64,000 nt of DNA from Brachypterus glaber (GCA_958510825.1 OY294052.1:6407816-6471815), one strand, 5' to 3'; shown: positions 41,929 to 54,213, counted from the first letter of the stretch. Notes: generated from the sequence alone by a model not told the origin. Made by a program: numbers and translations.

Positions 41929-42470
41929 TGATCCTACGGTGTTGCACACCTTATTTATGTATTTTTATCTATCTAAGGAGTCATAATCTGTCGATATAGT
42001 TTTAAAAAAACTAGAGGCGTAAAAGTTTGGGGCTAAAAAGTGACATCGCCCCTGTCAGTTTTTTTCTTAATGGGGGGAATTGGTTTTGTGAATGTTTTTT
42101 TTTTGTAAAAAATTGGTTTTGATTTAGAATAATACATTGAAAAACGGCTAGACCTCTACTACGCATGCGCAGCTCGGTGCAGGTAGCTATAACTAGGCGC
42201 TCCTGAACTGACAGGGGCGTTGTCACTTTTTTGCCCCAAACTTTTTCGCCTCTAGTTTTTTTAAAACTATATCGACAGAGATGCTTAGATGAAAATACAT
42301 AAAAATAAGGTACTCTAAGTGCAACACCGTAGGATCAACCATTTCGAGAAAATTGCAGTTAAATAGATAATTTCACGTTCTGAGCATCAAAAATAGGAAC
42401 TAAAAACTGCGTCAATAAAAATTTTACTAATGCAGGGCGATTCTATTTTGAAGCCTTAATAAAATGCGAT
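41929..42470. mobile_element. Foldback element of the CAGGGT-like group, ends diverged
   Basis: CCTACGGTGTTGCACACC (41932) is mirrored by GTGCAACACCGTAGGATC (about 42330); CTAGAGGCG-AAAAGTTTGGGGC / GCCCCAAACTTTTTCGCCTC and GGGGCGATGTCAC-type arms lie inside. A centre of about 120 bp includes GCGCATGCGC-like sequence. Terminal CAGGGT ends were not found. Confidence 0.6.
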
Positions 42471-42746
42471 GATTATTTTTATGTACCTGTTACACAGATG
42501 ACCAATTTTACGTAAAATGACAATTATGGAATACAATTAAGTAAAATTAGATGTTGTTACTGTAAAAGTACAGAAAATAGAAGTCGATATCGGTTTATGT
42601 TTCCTACACACATATTTAGACAAAGTAGCAATAAATACACATGGACATTATCTTTTAAGAAAATTGTAAATATTTACTCGTGCCAGAAACTAGGCCCCGA
42701 ATTTCGGTAAGCATATGCAGTGTAGGTGATCATTTGAATTTACCCC
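42471..42746. other. Non-coding gap
   Basis: No feature recognised. Confidence 0.4.
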
Positions 42747-42749
42747 TTA

Positions 42750-43491
42750 GGGGCTGTCCATATATTACGTAACGCGCCTAGGGGGGGGTCAGAGAAATTG
42801 TTACAGTTTGTGAAAGGGGGGAGGGGGGGGGTCTAGGTAAACGTTACGTAACGGAATATAGTAAATTTAATGTTTATTTCCTAAGCTTGGCAGATGTATT
42901 TTTATTTCAACATAAATTACTATTTAGTGGCCCATAATTCCCTTTATCACACAAAAATTGACGAAACTATGCATCTTTAAATAATATTGTAATCAGTCAG
43001 TAAAAAAAACTGTTGACATTGATATTAAAAAAAAAATCTAACGGTCCTGTTCTTGCGTGATCTTGCCGATGAATCATCGGCGATGATACATTTTCGCGCG
43101 GAATGTGTACTCATAGAACACCAATGAGTGTACTATTTGTGTACCTGTGCATAAACAATATACGTGTTATATGTGACACTCAGTGTAAAAAGAGGTACCT
43201 AGTATTTTTTCCCTGTGTGATATTGATTATGAATATTTTAAAGTTTAAGTGATTTTTTCGTGTAAATTTTTTTTAATGTTATGTTATACTATATTTTAGG
43301 TTCATGTTTGTTTTGCCGAGAAAAACGAATCAATAGTGAGAATACAGTTAAATTTATTGCGAAACAAAATTTTTATATTGTTACGCGTTACACAGGGGGT
43401 GGGGTGTTGGTAAATGTGACAGTTTGTTACACAGAGGGGAGGGGGGTCAATTTTTTTGAAAAATTCTGTTACGTAATATATGGACAGCCCC
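42750..43491. mobile_element. PIF/Harbinger-like MITE, GGGGCTGTCCA family
   Basis: GGGGCTGTCCATATATTACG ... CGTAATATATGGACAGCCCC, 742 bp, TTA on both sides (42747-42749, 43492-43494). Subterminal G-rich tracts (CCTAGGGGGGGGTC; AGAGGGGAGGGGGG) lie on the same strand near each end. The TIR and TTA duplication match the well-known insect Harbinger type. The 95-codon frame at its right end is not a gene. Confidence 0.85.
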
Positions 43492-43494
43492 TTA

Positions 43495-44260
43495 ACTCCC
43501 AGCTATCCCAACATAAAAGGGTTAAACCCCATCTTGTAATACGTCATTTGAAAAATGCTATATTTTAGTCAAAACAAAAATTAAATACACCAACCCTTAA
43601 CTTAAGGTTGGATGATTTTATTTCAAAATAATTGGTACACGATATTCACAAAAATAGCCCAGTATTTAAATAGTAGTTTTCGTAACGAGTAAGCGACTTT
43701 AGTCCTTAGTGCACGAGAATGAAGTTTTTTTGACGACGCAAAGCGAAGTCAAAAAATCATTCGAGTGCACTAAGGACTTGTCACACGAGTTGCGAACAAA
43801 ATTTTTCGTTCGATCTATAGTCTACTCTTTAAAAATGTATATTTTAAAGAATTACCTGTGTTTAATTTTGAAATTTCAAAATTTTATAAACGTCAAACGA
43901 CTTTGTCAAAATGAAAGCTATGTGTACTCGTTTGGATAAATAAGTGTGCATAGTTGTTATTTCATTCAAATATGCACTAGGTACTCGTGCGATAGAAATA
44001 TATCCTAACGAGGATATATAGTGGACATGCATTTTTCTTTATTTCATGTACACTAGGTCGTACGAAATTAGTATATTATGCACCTAGTATGCGAACTAAA
44101 AAAAACAATTGGGGTGGCTGGTAGCTAAAGGGTAGAAGTTACAACCCCTATGAATTAAACTGTAATTATTTATTTTTAAATATTTAGCCATTTTTGTGAA
44201 TATTTTGTACTGATTATTTTGTAATATAATTATCCACCCTTAAGTTAAGGGTTGATATAT
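43495..44260. other. Gap with a GC-centred foldback
   Basis: 43701-43778: AGTCCTTAGTGCAC / GTGCACTAAGGACT with TTTTTTTGAC / GTCAAAAAA inside and a GACGCAAAGCGAA centre. The rest is AT-rich with no gene. Confidence 0.55.
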
Positions 44261-44264
44261 TTAG

Positions 44265-44545
44265 TGACATATCTAAAAATATATGTCTAAAAATGCGTCG
44301 CAGGGGAGCTACGCTCCTTTGAAAGAGGCTAAACTTATTAGTTTTTTGTCCCAAACTTTTTTCTGTGTAACTTTTTTGTAGTTTTATTTTTGGAATATGA
44401 TTTCTCAGGTCAAAATACATAAAAAAAGGTACTATTCTAATACTGTAGTTTTCGAGAAAAATTAATTTGAAGGTGAAATTTCACGGTTCGAGGAGAATCA
44501 CCCCTTAAAATTAATTACATCATTTACTGGACATCCTGTATATCG
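44265..44545 (+). mobile_element. Fragmented CAGGGT-family element
   Basis: TAAAAATGCGTCGCAGGGGA, AAACTTTTTTCTGTGTAACT and GGTTCGAGGAGAATCACC match modules of 25680; a right end TGGACATCCTG/TA is visible at about 44530-44541. Confidence 0.55.
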
Positions 44546-45384
44546 CAAATTGGATGTGAAACCTTAATCAGGCCCTTCTTGGCATGAATAAACAAATATT
44601 TCTACGATTCCGTAATGAAATGATAATTTTTTTCGTTTCGTTTTCGCCCCATTTGTGGCTCTTACTATAAAACCAGAAGACAAATTGTATACACGCTATT
44701 GGACAAATATGGCAATATTTATATGATTCGTTAAAAAAAATCCAGCAACAAAGTGTATTTATTCAGTTTTCTCTTGCTGAGTTTCCTGTATCAACCGTAT
44801 TTGTAGATTTTATCAGGTTTATTATATATGAATGTATCCATTTGAAATCTACCATGAGGTATAAAACTACAAATATTTAAATCTATAAAGAAATTTTGCA
44901 CTGCTCGAGCAGAGCGCTCTGCTTTAGAATTTTTCATGATCAATGAGAAAATCCCTACCAAAATGACATATAGCTGCTATTTCACGCTTATTTTTCATCA
45001 TTAGTGCCGTATATTCTGCCGTTCTAAGCTGAAAGGTCCTATCTACATAGGATTAACATATACAGATAGGACCTTTCAGCTTAGCAAGGCAGTATTGATT
45101 TGGCGACTTTCGCATCGATTGCTGTAAAGTCTGGATTCATATTGAAACAAAACATTCCTGTATTGAGAGCCTATAATTGGTGACGCCATCTAATGTTGCA
45201 TATAAGTACTACATTTGATGGTGGCAGACCTTTAATTAATAGCAGCCATAATATGACATATTATTTCATTTTGGTGGGAATTTTCTCAATGCTTATGAAC
45301 TGATTGATTTTGACTTTATATTCAAAATTTTCATTTGGACCAAAAGGCATTTTAGTCTTTAAATAAGTTTACATGATTGATATA
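44546..45384. other. Gap with a 76-bp hairpin
   Basis: 45016-45091: CTGCCGTTCTAAGCTGAAAG..CTTTCAGCTTAGCAAGGCAG with GGTCCTATCT / AGATAGGACC inside. No gene in the rest. Confidence 0.6.
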
Positions 45385-46047
45385 AAGCGATCCAAAAGTC
45401 ACCACCCCCTATTAACTTTTAAACGATTTGAGATAACGACTTTTTAAATAAAATAAATTTAGAACTCTTAAATAAGACAACTTAAACTATCTTTTATGAT
45501 ATATTTGATTTTTTAAATGGAAAGGGGGGTGGTATTAAATAATTTTAAAGCTTATGAAATTTTCAATTATTATTTTTTTAACCATTTTTTTTGGGTTTAA
45601 AATAGGGTTGAAAATGGGTATTTTGTCAAAATTTCTCTAAAAAAATCAATTTTTTTTACATTACTAATTTTACAATGAAAAAACGTAAATTATACTTTTA
45701 AACTAATTTTAATTGACATAAATAAAAATTTAGAAAAAAGCTTAAAAAATCGCATTTTTTAGCACAAAAAATTGAAAAATAAAAACCTTAAATAAATTGT
45801 TTAAAAAATTAAAAAATATACAGTCCAATAGAGAATTTTATTTTCTTTAAAATGATGTATCACACGACCCCCTTTCATTTAAAACAATGTCCCCCATGCC
45901 CCCCTGCCCATATTTTAAGAGCTGAAAGTATCAAATAATACTAAAAGATAGTTTAAGTTGTCTTATTTAGGAGTTCTAAATTTGAAGTTGATATCTCAAC
46001 TCGTTCAAAAGTTAAGAGGGGGTGAGGGTGACTTTTGGACCGCTCTG
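45385..46047. mobile_element. Mariner-like MITE, CAGTGCGGTCC family, worn copy
   Basis: The left end is degenerate (AAGCGATCCAAAAGTCACC); the right end GTGACTTTTGGACCGCTCTG-TA is intact. The foldback interior matches 20361 (ATGATGTATCACACGACCCC, GAGCTGAAAGTATCAAAT). About 663 bp. Confidence 0.75.
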
Positions 46048-46524
46048 TATTTGTTTTCCATTTTTTTTTACTTTCTGTTATAAATGAGATTAGAAATAAA
46101 ATGGTTGATTTCCAAGGGAATCAATCAATTTCTAAGCGAGAGGCACAGGCGCCGCAATACGACAGTCATTTTTTATTTCAAGGAAAGTACGACTATTCAT
46201 CAGTGTTTACGTCATTACTATGCACACACTGTTTATCGATAAAAGTTAACGATACTGGAAAAAATTTATAATTACGAAAGTGTGTATTTTATTAGGTATC
46301 AATTAAATTATTTATTAATGGTACTACACCTGTAAGTATTCAACTATTAATTGATCGTAATGCATTTTTTATGTAGGTAATTTACAAAATCTTCTTTACG
46401 TACGATAACACTAAAATAATTTATTAAAATATTTTTAGTTTACAACAAAACTAAATGTTTAAACTTGATTTTGTTAACTATGTATTTATTTTTTTAATTA
46501 ACTCAATTTTTTTTATCGAGGCTG
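46048..46524. other. Non-coding gap
   Basis: A 78-codon frame at 46035-46271 starts inside the preceding element and shows no recognisable domain. AT-rich. Confidence 0.35.
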
Positions 46525-48962
46525 CACTGTAAATGAATTTCGCAGCAAATAAAGTAGGTCATATGTTACCAGCAAAGAAACTTGTAAATTTAAATCAGTA
46601 CTGTAAATTTACTGTTTTCTGTAAAAATGTGAATTTTTACCTGTGATTTCACAGTAATTTAAGCATCGAATTTAATGTGTATTTCAAGCATTATTACTGG
46701 CTGTTGTAATTTACGGGAAAAAGTGCCGGCTTTTTGGACCACATGTATGAATTTTAATGCAAAATTATTGTACCGACAGGAAAAGAGCTGAGATTTTACT
46801 AAACCCAGTAATATTGAGGTTAATAAATATTGTAAATTCACATTCTGAAATTGTAAATTTGCTTTAATTATTACAGTTAAAACTACTGTAAGATTGACGG
46901 ACAAATTTAGAGTGTACAAATGTACTTTAATTTTTGTTAAAAACTCGCAATTTCATGTCCGTCCCTAAATATTAAAGTACTTGACTTAAAAACTATAGTG
47001 TTTTTAACAAAAATTAAAGTACATTTGTATAGGATCATAACTTCCTATCCATTTCTAACTGAATATTTAGTTAGAAATGGATAGGAAGTTATGATCCTAT
47101 ACAAATGTACTTTAATTTTTGTTAAAAACACTACAGTTCTAAAGTCACGTACTTTAATATTTAAGGACGGACATGAAACTGCAAGTTTTTACATGTCCGT
47201 CCCTAAATATTAAAGTACGTGACTTAAAAACTATAGTGTTTTTAACAAAAATTAAAGTACATTTTTATAGGATCATAACTTCCTATCCATTTGTAACTGA
47301 ATATTTAGTTAGAAATGGATAGGAAGTTATGATCCTATACAAATGTACTTTAATTTTTGTTAAAAACACTACAGTTCTAAAGTCACGTACTTTAATATTT
47401 AAGGACGGACATGAAACTGCAAGTTTTTACATGTCCGTCCCTAAATATTAAAGTACGTGACTTAAAAACTATAGTGTTTTTAACAAAAATTAAAGTACAT
47501 TTTTATAGGATCATGACTTCCTATACATTTGTAACTGAATATTTAGTTAGAAATGGATAGGAAGTTATGATCCTATAAAAATGCACTTTAATTTTTGTTA
47601 AAAACACTATATCTCTAAGGTCACGTACTTTAATATTTAAGAACTAAAGAATCCTTAAATATAAATAAAAATACGTGACTTTAGAACTAAAGTATTTTTA
47701 ACAAAACTTAAAGTACATTTGTATAGGATCATAACTTCCTATCCATTTTTAACTGAATATTTAGTTACAAATGAATAGGAAATTATGAACCTATACAAAT
47801 TAACTTTAATTTTTGTTAAAAACTTGCAGTTTCATGTCCGTCCTTAAATATTAAAGTACGTGACTTTAGAACTGTAGTGTTTTTAACAAAAATTAAAGTA
47901 CATTTGTATAGGATCATAACTTCCTATCCATTTTTAACTGAATATTTAGTTACAAATGAATAGGAAATTATGAACCTATACAAATTAACTTTAATTTTTG
48001 TTAAAAACTTGCAGTTTCATGTCCGTCCTTAAATATTAAAGTACGTGACTTTAGAACTATAGTGTTTTTAACAAAAATGAAAGTATATTTGTATAGGATC
48101 AAATCTTCCTATCCATTTGTAACTAAATATTGAGTTACAAATGGATAGGAAATTATGATCCTATACACTGTAAATGCAAATATGGTAATTTTACAGCTAA
48201 AAGTAGGTGCCAGCAAAGAAACTTGTAAATTTAAATCAGTACTGTAAATTCACTGTTATCTGTAAAAATGTGAATGTTTACCTGTGATTTCACAGTAATT
48301 TAAGCAGCGAATTTAATGAGTATTCCAAGCAGTATTACGTGCTCTTGTAATTTTCGGGACTATCTGTAAAAGTGCCGGCTTTTTGGACCACATGCATGAA
48401 TTCTAATGCAAAATTACTGTACCGCACTGTAAATGAAAATATGGTAATTTCACAGCAAATAAAGTATGTTACCAGGAAAGAAAGTGGTAAATTTAAATCA
48501 TGTAAATTCACTGTTATCTGTAAAAATGTGAATTTTTATTTTGGTAATTTTACTGCTATCTTTTGTACAATGTAAGCTATAATTATGGTAATTTCCAACC
48601 AATATTGTAAAAGTGCCGGGTTTTTGGACCACATGCATGAATTTTAATGCAACATTATTGTACCGACAGGAAAAGAGCTGAGATTTTACTAATCCGAGTA
48701 ATATTGAGGTTAATTTAATAAATATTGTAAATTCACATTCTGACATGGTGAATTTGCTTTAATTTGCTTTATTACGGTTAATACTACTGAAAGATTGACG
48801 GACAAATTTAAGGTGCGACAGGAAAAGAGCTGAGGTTTTACTAAACCGAGTAATATTGAGGTTAATTTTAATAAATATTGTAAATTCACATTCTGACATG
48901 GTGAATTTGCTTTAATTATTACAGCAAATACTACTGAAAGATTGACGGACAAATTTAGAGTG
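46525..48962. mobile_element. Composite CACTGTAAATG element with a palindrome array
   Basis: Starts CACTGTAAATG and ends CAAATTTAGAGTG (inverted-like ends). The left module (46525-46919) and right modules (48173-48962) share AGTGCCGGCTTTTTGGACCA, GACAGGAAAAGAGCTGAG and GATTGACGGACAAATTTA; the right side is partly duplicated. Between them 46920-48166 is a tandem array of units that are themselves palindromes. There is no coding; the superfamily is unknown. Confidence 0.7.
46920..48166. repeat. Array of six palindromic cores
   Basis: Cores of about 76 bp, TATAGGATCATAACTTCC..GGAAGTTATGATCCTATA with AACTGAATATTTAGTT at the centre, lie at about 47028, 47265, 47503, 47721, 47905 and 48091. They are linked by AAATGTACTTTAATTTTTG and ATGTCCGTCC-type arms that are also inverted, so each unit of roughly 185-240 bp is nearly one long hairpin. 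The last three cores are more diverged. Confidence 0.9.
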
Positions 48963-49793
48963 TGCAACAAACATTACCTTTTTAAGTCTATCACCAAATA
49001 GGAAAGATTTGCGAATTTTTGCGTTACGTATTTAAAGTATGATCCCTAAGCTCTGTTTATGGTTGAGAATACTTTCATTGGATTAAAATTAATGTTGAAA
49101 TTCAAAGATTGATATGTTGTAACTGCGTAAAAATGCATAATGCAAAGTACACGTTTAAAATGCGTTACTTTCTTCGAATGCACTTTTTCCTGCATTTCTA
49201 GTAGTATTGGGTACGTTTCTGCCATTCTATTCTTTTATTATTACTATAAGTACTGTAACGTGAAAGTGGTCTATTTTAATTAGTATTTTCAGCGTGCTAT
49301 TATTAAGTCAAACATTACTAATGTTACATTAGACACACATAATTATAAATAAAGAAAACATGACTTTGTATAACTAAAAAATTAAACAATTCCTTATAAC
49401 CTAACTTTTATTGTTTTACTTTCTCTAGTTTTTCCTTTTTACGAAGTAATGCACGATTGTTTAATTTTATTTTAATCTGACTTTTTACTACCTGCAGGAT
49501 AATAACCGCAATTATATTAACTTATAAGTTATCACATTATCATAAAACTACAATGTATCAGTATTTTATCTGCTTAGCTTTTATATATTGTTAGCTTTAA
49601 GCCCATTAAAAACAACGGTATTTCTTTAGTACGGCTTCGACCTAAACAAAACCTTGATAACAAGTGTTTCTCCGACTTGTTTTAAATTTAAATTTATCTG
49701 CATTATATAACAGACAAATTTAAAGCGACACGTAGTAACTGTTTAAATATCTCTACAATATACACGGTGTTTGCAGTCTTATTTCACATATTA
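48963..49793. other. Non-coding gap
   Basis: AT-rich sequence with no gene or repeat recognised. Confidence 0.4.
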
Positions 49794-50121
49794 AGAGTAA
49801 AATTATTTAAGAACAGCCACACTTGACATCGACCCCCTCCGATTTGGCTGATTTTTGGTGGGCATGTTACCCACCCAGAGAGTAGTCAAAAGCCAAAATA
49901 TTAGGTCCCGCACAAAATTTATTTGGTAAAGTGTAGCCATTTTTCTTTTTTTTTTTCAAATTTTTGACTTGAATTTGGGTATTTTTTATTACGCAGGTGT
50001 TTTTTGTACTACAAGGCTGAAATTTGGGTTTCTAGTTTAAAATTGACCATGCCCTCACCAAGGCCCCCAGACCATCCGAAACTTTAAGTGTTTTTGGTGG
50101 AATGTATGTTGTTGTTAGGTT

Positions 50122-50365
50122 GGCAAAAAGCAGATATGTTGCAATGGTCACCGACGTCTACAGCGACGAATCAGAAGTGGATGTGTCACTCCTGATGCCA
50201 AAGCCAAGGAGCTAAATTGGCCAAAAGAAAAAAAACTGCAAAAATTCCACTCCCACATGTGCTTTGTGAAGCAGCACTTGTTGAGAAGTCTAACAAAATA
50301 TATTTGACTTCCTCGGATCTTGAAAAAATGTACACTCTGAGAATTTTCAGAAGGCCTCATTAAAG
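50122..50365 (+). pseudogene. Possible coding relic in the long-TIR element
   Basis: Frame 1 reads RYVAMVTDVYSDESEVDVSL then LMPKPRS and a stop; with a frameshift it continues ELNWPKEKKTAKIPLPHVLC and LVEKSNKIYLTSSDLEKMYT. The pattern (V-x-D-V-Y-x-D-E-x-E-V...W-P...I-P...V-L-C...Y) resembles a C-terminal tail seen in some arthropod transposon proteins. This is pattern memory, not an alignment, and the frame is broken by at least one stop and one shift. Confidence 0.3.
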
Positions 50366-50438
50366 GCTCATATTATTTTTTTTTTCAAATAAAAATAAAT
50401 TTAATTCCACTGAACTGGCTAATAAAGTGCATATAGTG

Positions 50439-50576
50439 TGGAGTAGAGTTGTTACGGGGTAGAGATGTTATGGAGTAGAGATGTTACGAAGTAGAGTTGT
50501 TATGGAGTAGGGCTGTTATGGAGTAGGGATGTTATGGAGTAGAGAAATTTAGAGTAGAGATGTTAGTCTGCCAAAA
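50439..50576. repeat. 20-bp minisatellite
   Basis: About six and a half units of TGGAGTAGAGATGTTA (20-bp period with variants TTGTTACGGGG, GGGCTGTTA). It lies between the coding relic and the right arm of the long-TIR element. Confidence 0.9.
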
Positions 50577-51065
50577 AATTGAGATTTTTGAAAAAAAAAC
50601 CAAAAACCTCAAACTTTGAAGCCGCGCAGTTTCTAAACGGTTCGTCCTAAAAATATATGCGAATGCTCATTGGATTCGTTGATTCTTTCTCTATGAGATG
50701 CCTGACTCGGATAGCAAAAGAAAACATTTTTTGAACATTACCCCAAGATTTGGGACTTTTTTGGTAAATTTTAAGTGTTTTTGACCCATATTTTTGGAGA
50801 TATTTGTCGTAGATCAAATCTGAGACCATGTTATTGTTCCTTGGTCAATTTTACACTAGAAACCCAAATTTCAGCCTTTTAGTACAAAAAAACACATGCG
50901 TAATCAAAAATACCCAAATTCAAGTCAAAATTTTGAAAAAAAAAGAAAAATGGCTACAGTTTAGCCAATAAATTTTTGCGGGACCTAATATTTTGGCTTT
51001 TGACTACTCTCTGGGTGGGTAACATGCCCACCAAAAATCAGCCAAATCTTAAATAATTTTACTCT

Positions 51066-51387
51066 AAAGGAGATGATTCTAAAACAAAAAACATAAAAAA
51101 CCACTATAGGAACATAGATCCGGAATTTTTTTGAACAAAACTTTAAAAATAGATTCTGACTTATGCCCTTTTGCATGTGGCATTCTTCATATCTTACAGT
51201 AACAATCGGATGGGTATCATTTTGTAGTTGAGTGGTATTCAATCGGAATTATTTAGTACTTAGTACCTATGTACGGGAAGGTCAATTTCCTTACTATAGA
51301 TAGATAGGGAGCGCCCAGTTTGATAATTATGATTTATGTACCAAGTAAAAGTTCAATATTCGCGCCAGAAAGGGACCTTGTCATACT
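51066..51387. other. Non-coding gap
   Basis: Contains GGTGATTCTAAAACAAAAAAC-type sequence recalling CAGGGT interiors, but no bounded element. No gene. Confidence 0.35.
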
Positions 51388-51555
51388 ATTCACAGCGGGT
51401 AGCGCTAGAATGGTATTACAAGGTAGTTTTGAATTTTCCAAAATCGCCAAAAAAAACCCTAGACAAAAAGTTATTGGATACAAATGTGTTTCATGAAAAA
51501 ATAAGTAACTTAAATGTCCGTCTGTTTGTGAAATCTCTACAGCCTTTAATAACCA
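51388..51555 (+). repeat. TCCGTCTG-type repeat, copy without the ribozyme array
   Basis: ACTATTCACAGCGGGTAGCG, CTAGAATGGTATTACAAGGT, AGTTTTGAATTTTCCAAAAT and TTATTGGATACAAATGTG run on without interruption, matching 15388-15426 joined to 16291-16350. A stray piece of the GGGAACGTT family follows (GAAATCTCTACAGCCTTTAA). Confidence 0.7.
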
Positions 51556-51712
51556 AATTCATTGTCGACCAGTGTAATTATAATTATAATTAGAGGTTGT
51601 TAAAAAGTTTCAATTAAAACGTACTGTGCACGGTGTGCAATGAGATCATACTAATAATGTTTATAGATCTTGAAACAGGGTAAGTTCATTCAGGTGTTCA
51701 AATAATATTAAC

Positions 51713-52306
51713 TAAATGAACAGTTGCAAGCACCTTAAAAAACACCTGCGTCTTGTAAGTTGCATAATTTATTAAAGTTTTGAAAGTATGTATCTCCAAA
51801 ACGTTATAACCTAGCGAAAAACTGTACATAACGTTTTAGATAGGGCTTAAAAACGGCTTTCATTTGAAATATAAATTTTTAAAATTGGATAATAAATGGT
51901 AAAAATTTTTTTTATTGTTTTAAACGCCAATATATTGAAAATACGTATTTCAGGAAAAAAAACTTTATAACACTTTTTAATCTTTTTAATAATATTTAAT
52001 ATAATTATAGTCGAAAAACGCTAAAAATAATATTATTACCCCATATCCACCCCCTTACCCCTAATAGTTTACACCCAAAATCTAATTATTTCTTCTATAA
52101 ATGATAAGAAACAATATGCAAAAACCGCTTGTCGATATCTTTTCTAGAAATGGAGTTATCAAGACACACAGACGAAGGATTTTTTTTACTGATTTCAACT
52201 CAGGATGGCCTAAAACTTCAAGAAATATAAATAAAACATCAAAAATTACTAGACTTGTCGAAGATGATTTTAGTACATCGACATTCTTAGTAGTACTAAG
52301 TGCGGA
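51713..52306 (-). mobile_element. Helitron/Helentron-like element, copy 3 (inverted, worn)
   Basis: Minus strand: A-TCCGCACTTAGTACTAC ... AAGGTGCTTGCAACTG then TTCATTTAG-T. The order matches copies 1 and 2 (GAGATATCGA-type, GTTTTTTGCATATTGTTTCT, ATATTGGCGTTTAAA), shorter by about 90 bp with a mutated 3' CTAG. Overlapping frames on both strands near 52100-52320 are not genes. Confidence 0.6.
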
Positions 52307-52479
52307 TGTAAAACCATAAAGTGCACTGTTGGAGTGCAATTAGAACGGTACGTATTAATTTAGCAAAAGATGATTTAATAAATTGACTCACGAGCCGTAA
52401 AAATTAAATAATATAATTGTTAGAATTGGTACACAGGAAAAAATACATAGCACAATTGGTTGCAATAAAAAAAAATGGT

Positions 52480-52885
52480 ACGAAATATATTTTTCCTACG
52501 ATCCTCTATGAAAATAACATATAGCACACTCTTTTGTTCTTTAAAAAACGCCCCATATCGCACTAGTTTGATATTTTTATATCACACTCGTGTGATATTT
52601 ATGTATGGAGGTTTGCCTAATTTTATTTAGATATTTACCTCGTAAATTCTACGAATTTTATTTACCTTGTTTTATAAACCATTTTCCACCTTTCACCACA
52701 GCCTTTTTTATCTTTTAAGTGTTTTAATCCAAATATTTCTGTTTTTCATGTCAAAAATAGAAACTATAGTTATAACGTTACTAGATTGACCAAGATATAA
52801 CTTGGGATGTTTTATGTGTCTAGGTTTTATAAAAATTACTTAATTTTTGGTTTAGTTACCTTATATTTTATAAAAACATCAAACT
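52480..52885 (-). repeat. Dispersed repeat pair, copy 2
   Basis: Reverse complement of 8258-8665 (TTTTCCTACGATCC, CATTTTCCACCTTTCACCAC, CAAGATATAACTTGGGATGT). Diverged; no TIR or TSD identified. Confidence 0.7.
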
Positions 52886-53113
52886 ACAAACATATCTTAA
52901 AAATAACAAAGACGTTTCTTTATTTGCAGGTACTTTTTTCAGTGTAAATTATAGTTAAGGATAGGTTTTATAAATAGCAGTTCATCCATATCCTGGCCAC
53001 TAAACGGTACTGATTTATATCCAACGAACGTTAATAGCACTGATAAATCATAGTACCGAGATTGTATTATGACTTGAATGAGCTTTTGATAATACATTAG
53101 ATAGATATATCCA
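52886..53113. other. Non-coding gap
   Basis: No feature recognised. Confidence 0.4.
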
Positions 53114-54213
53114 TATCGTCGGCTAAGAGGTAAATTTACCTATCTCGATATTTTCAAATTTTTCAGGAAGGTAAAAAACGATTTTAAAATTTATGTTGGT
53201 GATTTATACTTGCTATAAATATTTTTTTGGTACCTTAGAGCACTTAATTCGTTAATGTATTTAAATAATTTCATTCTTAACTATTTTATTTTAAATTCAA
53301 CAAAAATTGGTACAGGTACTTGACATTCTAAAAATGACACTTATTTTAGAGGTAAATTTACCTAAACCTAAGGATATACATAAGGGGATATGGAATCTAG
53401 TTTAAAATTAAGATATTTATAAAGATTTTTGTATGTCTTATTTTATTGTGTACTTGTTTTTTTTTATATTTCCAGGCACTTTTGTATTATATCTATTATA
53501 TTTATTTGATCAATTTCTGTATGGAACTATCACATTTTAATTGAAAAGCAGGTTAAAAAGTTTCCCTATTATATTAATGCCTCATGTCAATGATGGGAAA
53601 TGTCATCTAAAAGTCTAGCTAAAACACTTGAGTGCTTTACTTACAATTTTATGATCAGTTTAGGTAATTTTACCCCTAAAATGTTTAGTTTTCATTCTTT
53701 TTATCGGTAAGTATTGATACTTGAAATTCTAAAAATGACACACATTTTAGAGATAAATTTACTTAAACCTAAGGCCATACATAAGGAATATGCAATCTGG
53801 TTTAAAATTAAGATATTTGTAAAGATTTTTGTATATCTTATTTTATTGTGTACTTGTTTTTTTATATTTCCAGGCACTTTTGTATTATATCTATTATATT
53901 TATTAGATCAATTTCTGTATGGAACTATAATATTTTAATTGAAAAGTTCGTTGAAAAGTTTTCCTTTTATATTACTGCCTCATGTCAATGATGGGAAATG
54001 TTATCTAAAAGCCTAGCTAAAACACTTGAGTGCTTTACTTACAATTTTATGAACAGTTTAGGTAATTTTACCCCTAAAATGTTTAGTTTTCTTTTTATCG
54101 GTAAGTTAATTTTAAACAGAAACATAGAGTAAGGAATTTTGTATCCAATTCTGTAAAAATACAGATTAAAAAAAAATAGCTTTAGGTTAATTTACCTCTT
54201 AGCCGACGATATG
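53114..54213. mobile_element. 1.1-kb TIR element with internal tandem duplication
   Basis: CATATCGTCGGCTAAGAGGT ... ACCTCTTAGCCGACGATATG are about 30-bp inverted ends. Inside, a block of about 396 bp (TTGACATTCTAAAAATGACAC ... TTTTTATCGGTAAG in outline) is repeated at 53318 and 53715 with few differences. The palindrome GGTAAATTTACC occurs at the left end and in each unit. Non-coding; TSD not evident. Confidence 0.8.

Larger units (their letters stand above)
49794..51065. mobile_element. 1.27-kb element with ~250-bp terminal inverted repeats
   Basis: AGAGTAAAATTATTTAAGA / TCTTAAATAATTTTACTCT at the ends, then GATTTGGCTGATTTTTGGTG, GTGGGCATGTTACCCACCCA, GTCAAAAGCCAAAATATTAG and GAAATTTGGGTTTCTAG in both arms. 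The left arm has 28 bp (ACAGCCACACTTGACATCG..) missing on the right. The interior holds a coding relic and a minisatellite. It is a decayed DNA transposon; family not assigned. Confidence 0.75.

Noticed and set aside
43281..43568. 95-codon frame at the right of the Harbinger MITE
   Set aside because: Runs through the TIR and out into flanking DNA; no domain.
46659..48970. Several Leu/Val-rich minus-strand frames in the palindrome element
   Set aside because: Near-identical frames come from duplicated non-coding modules.
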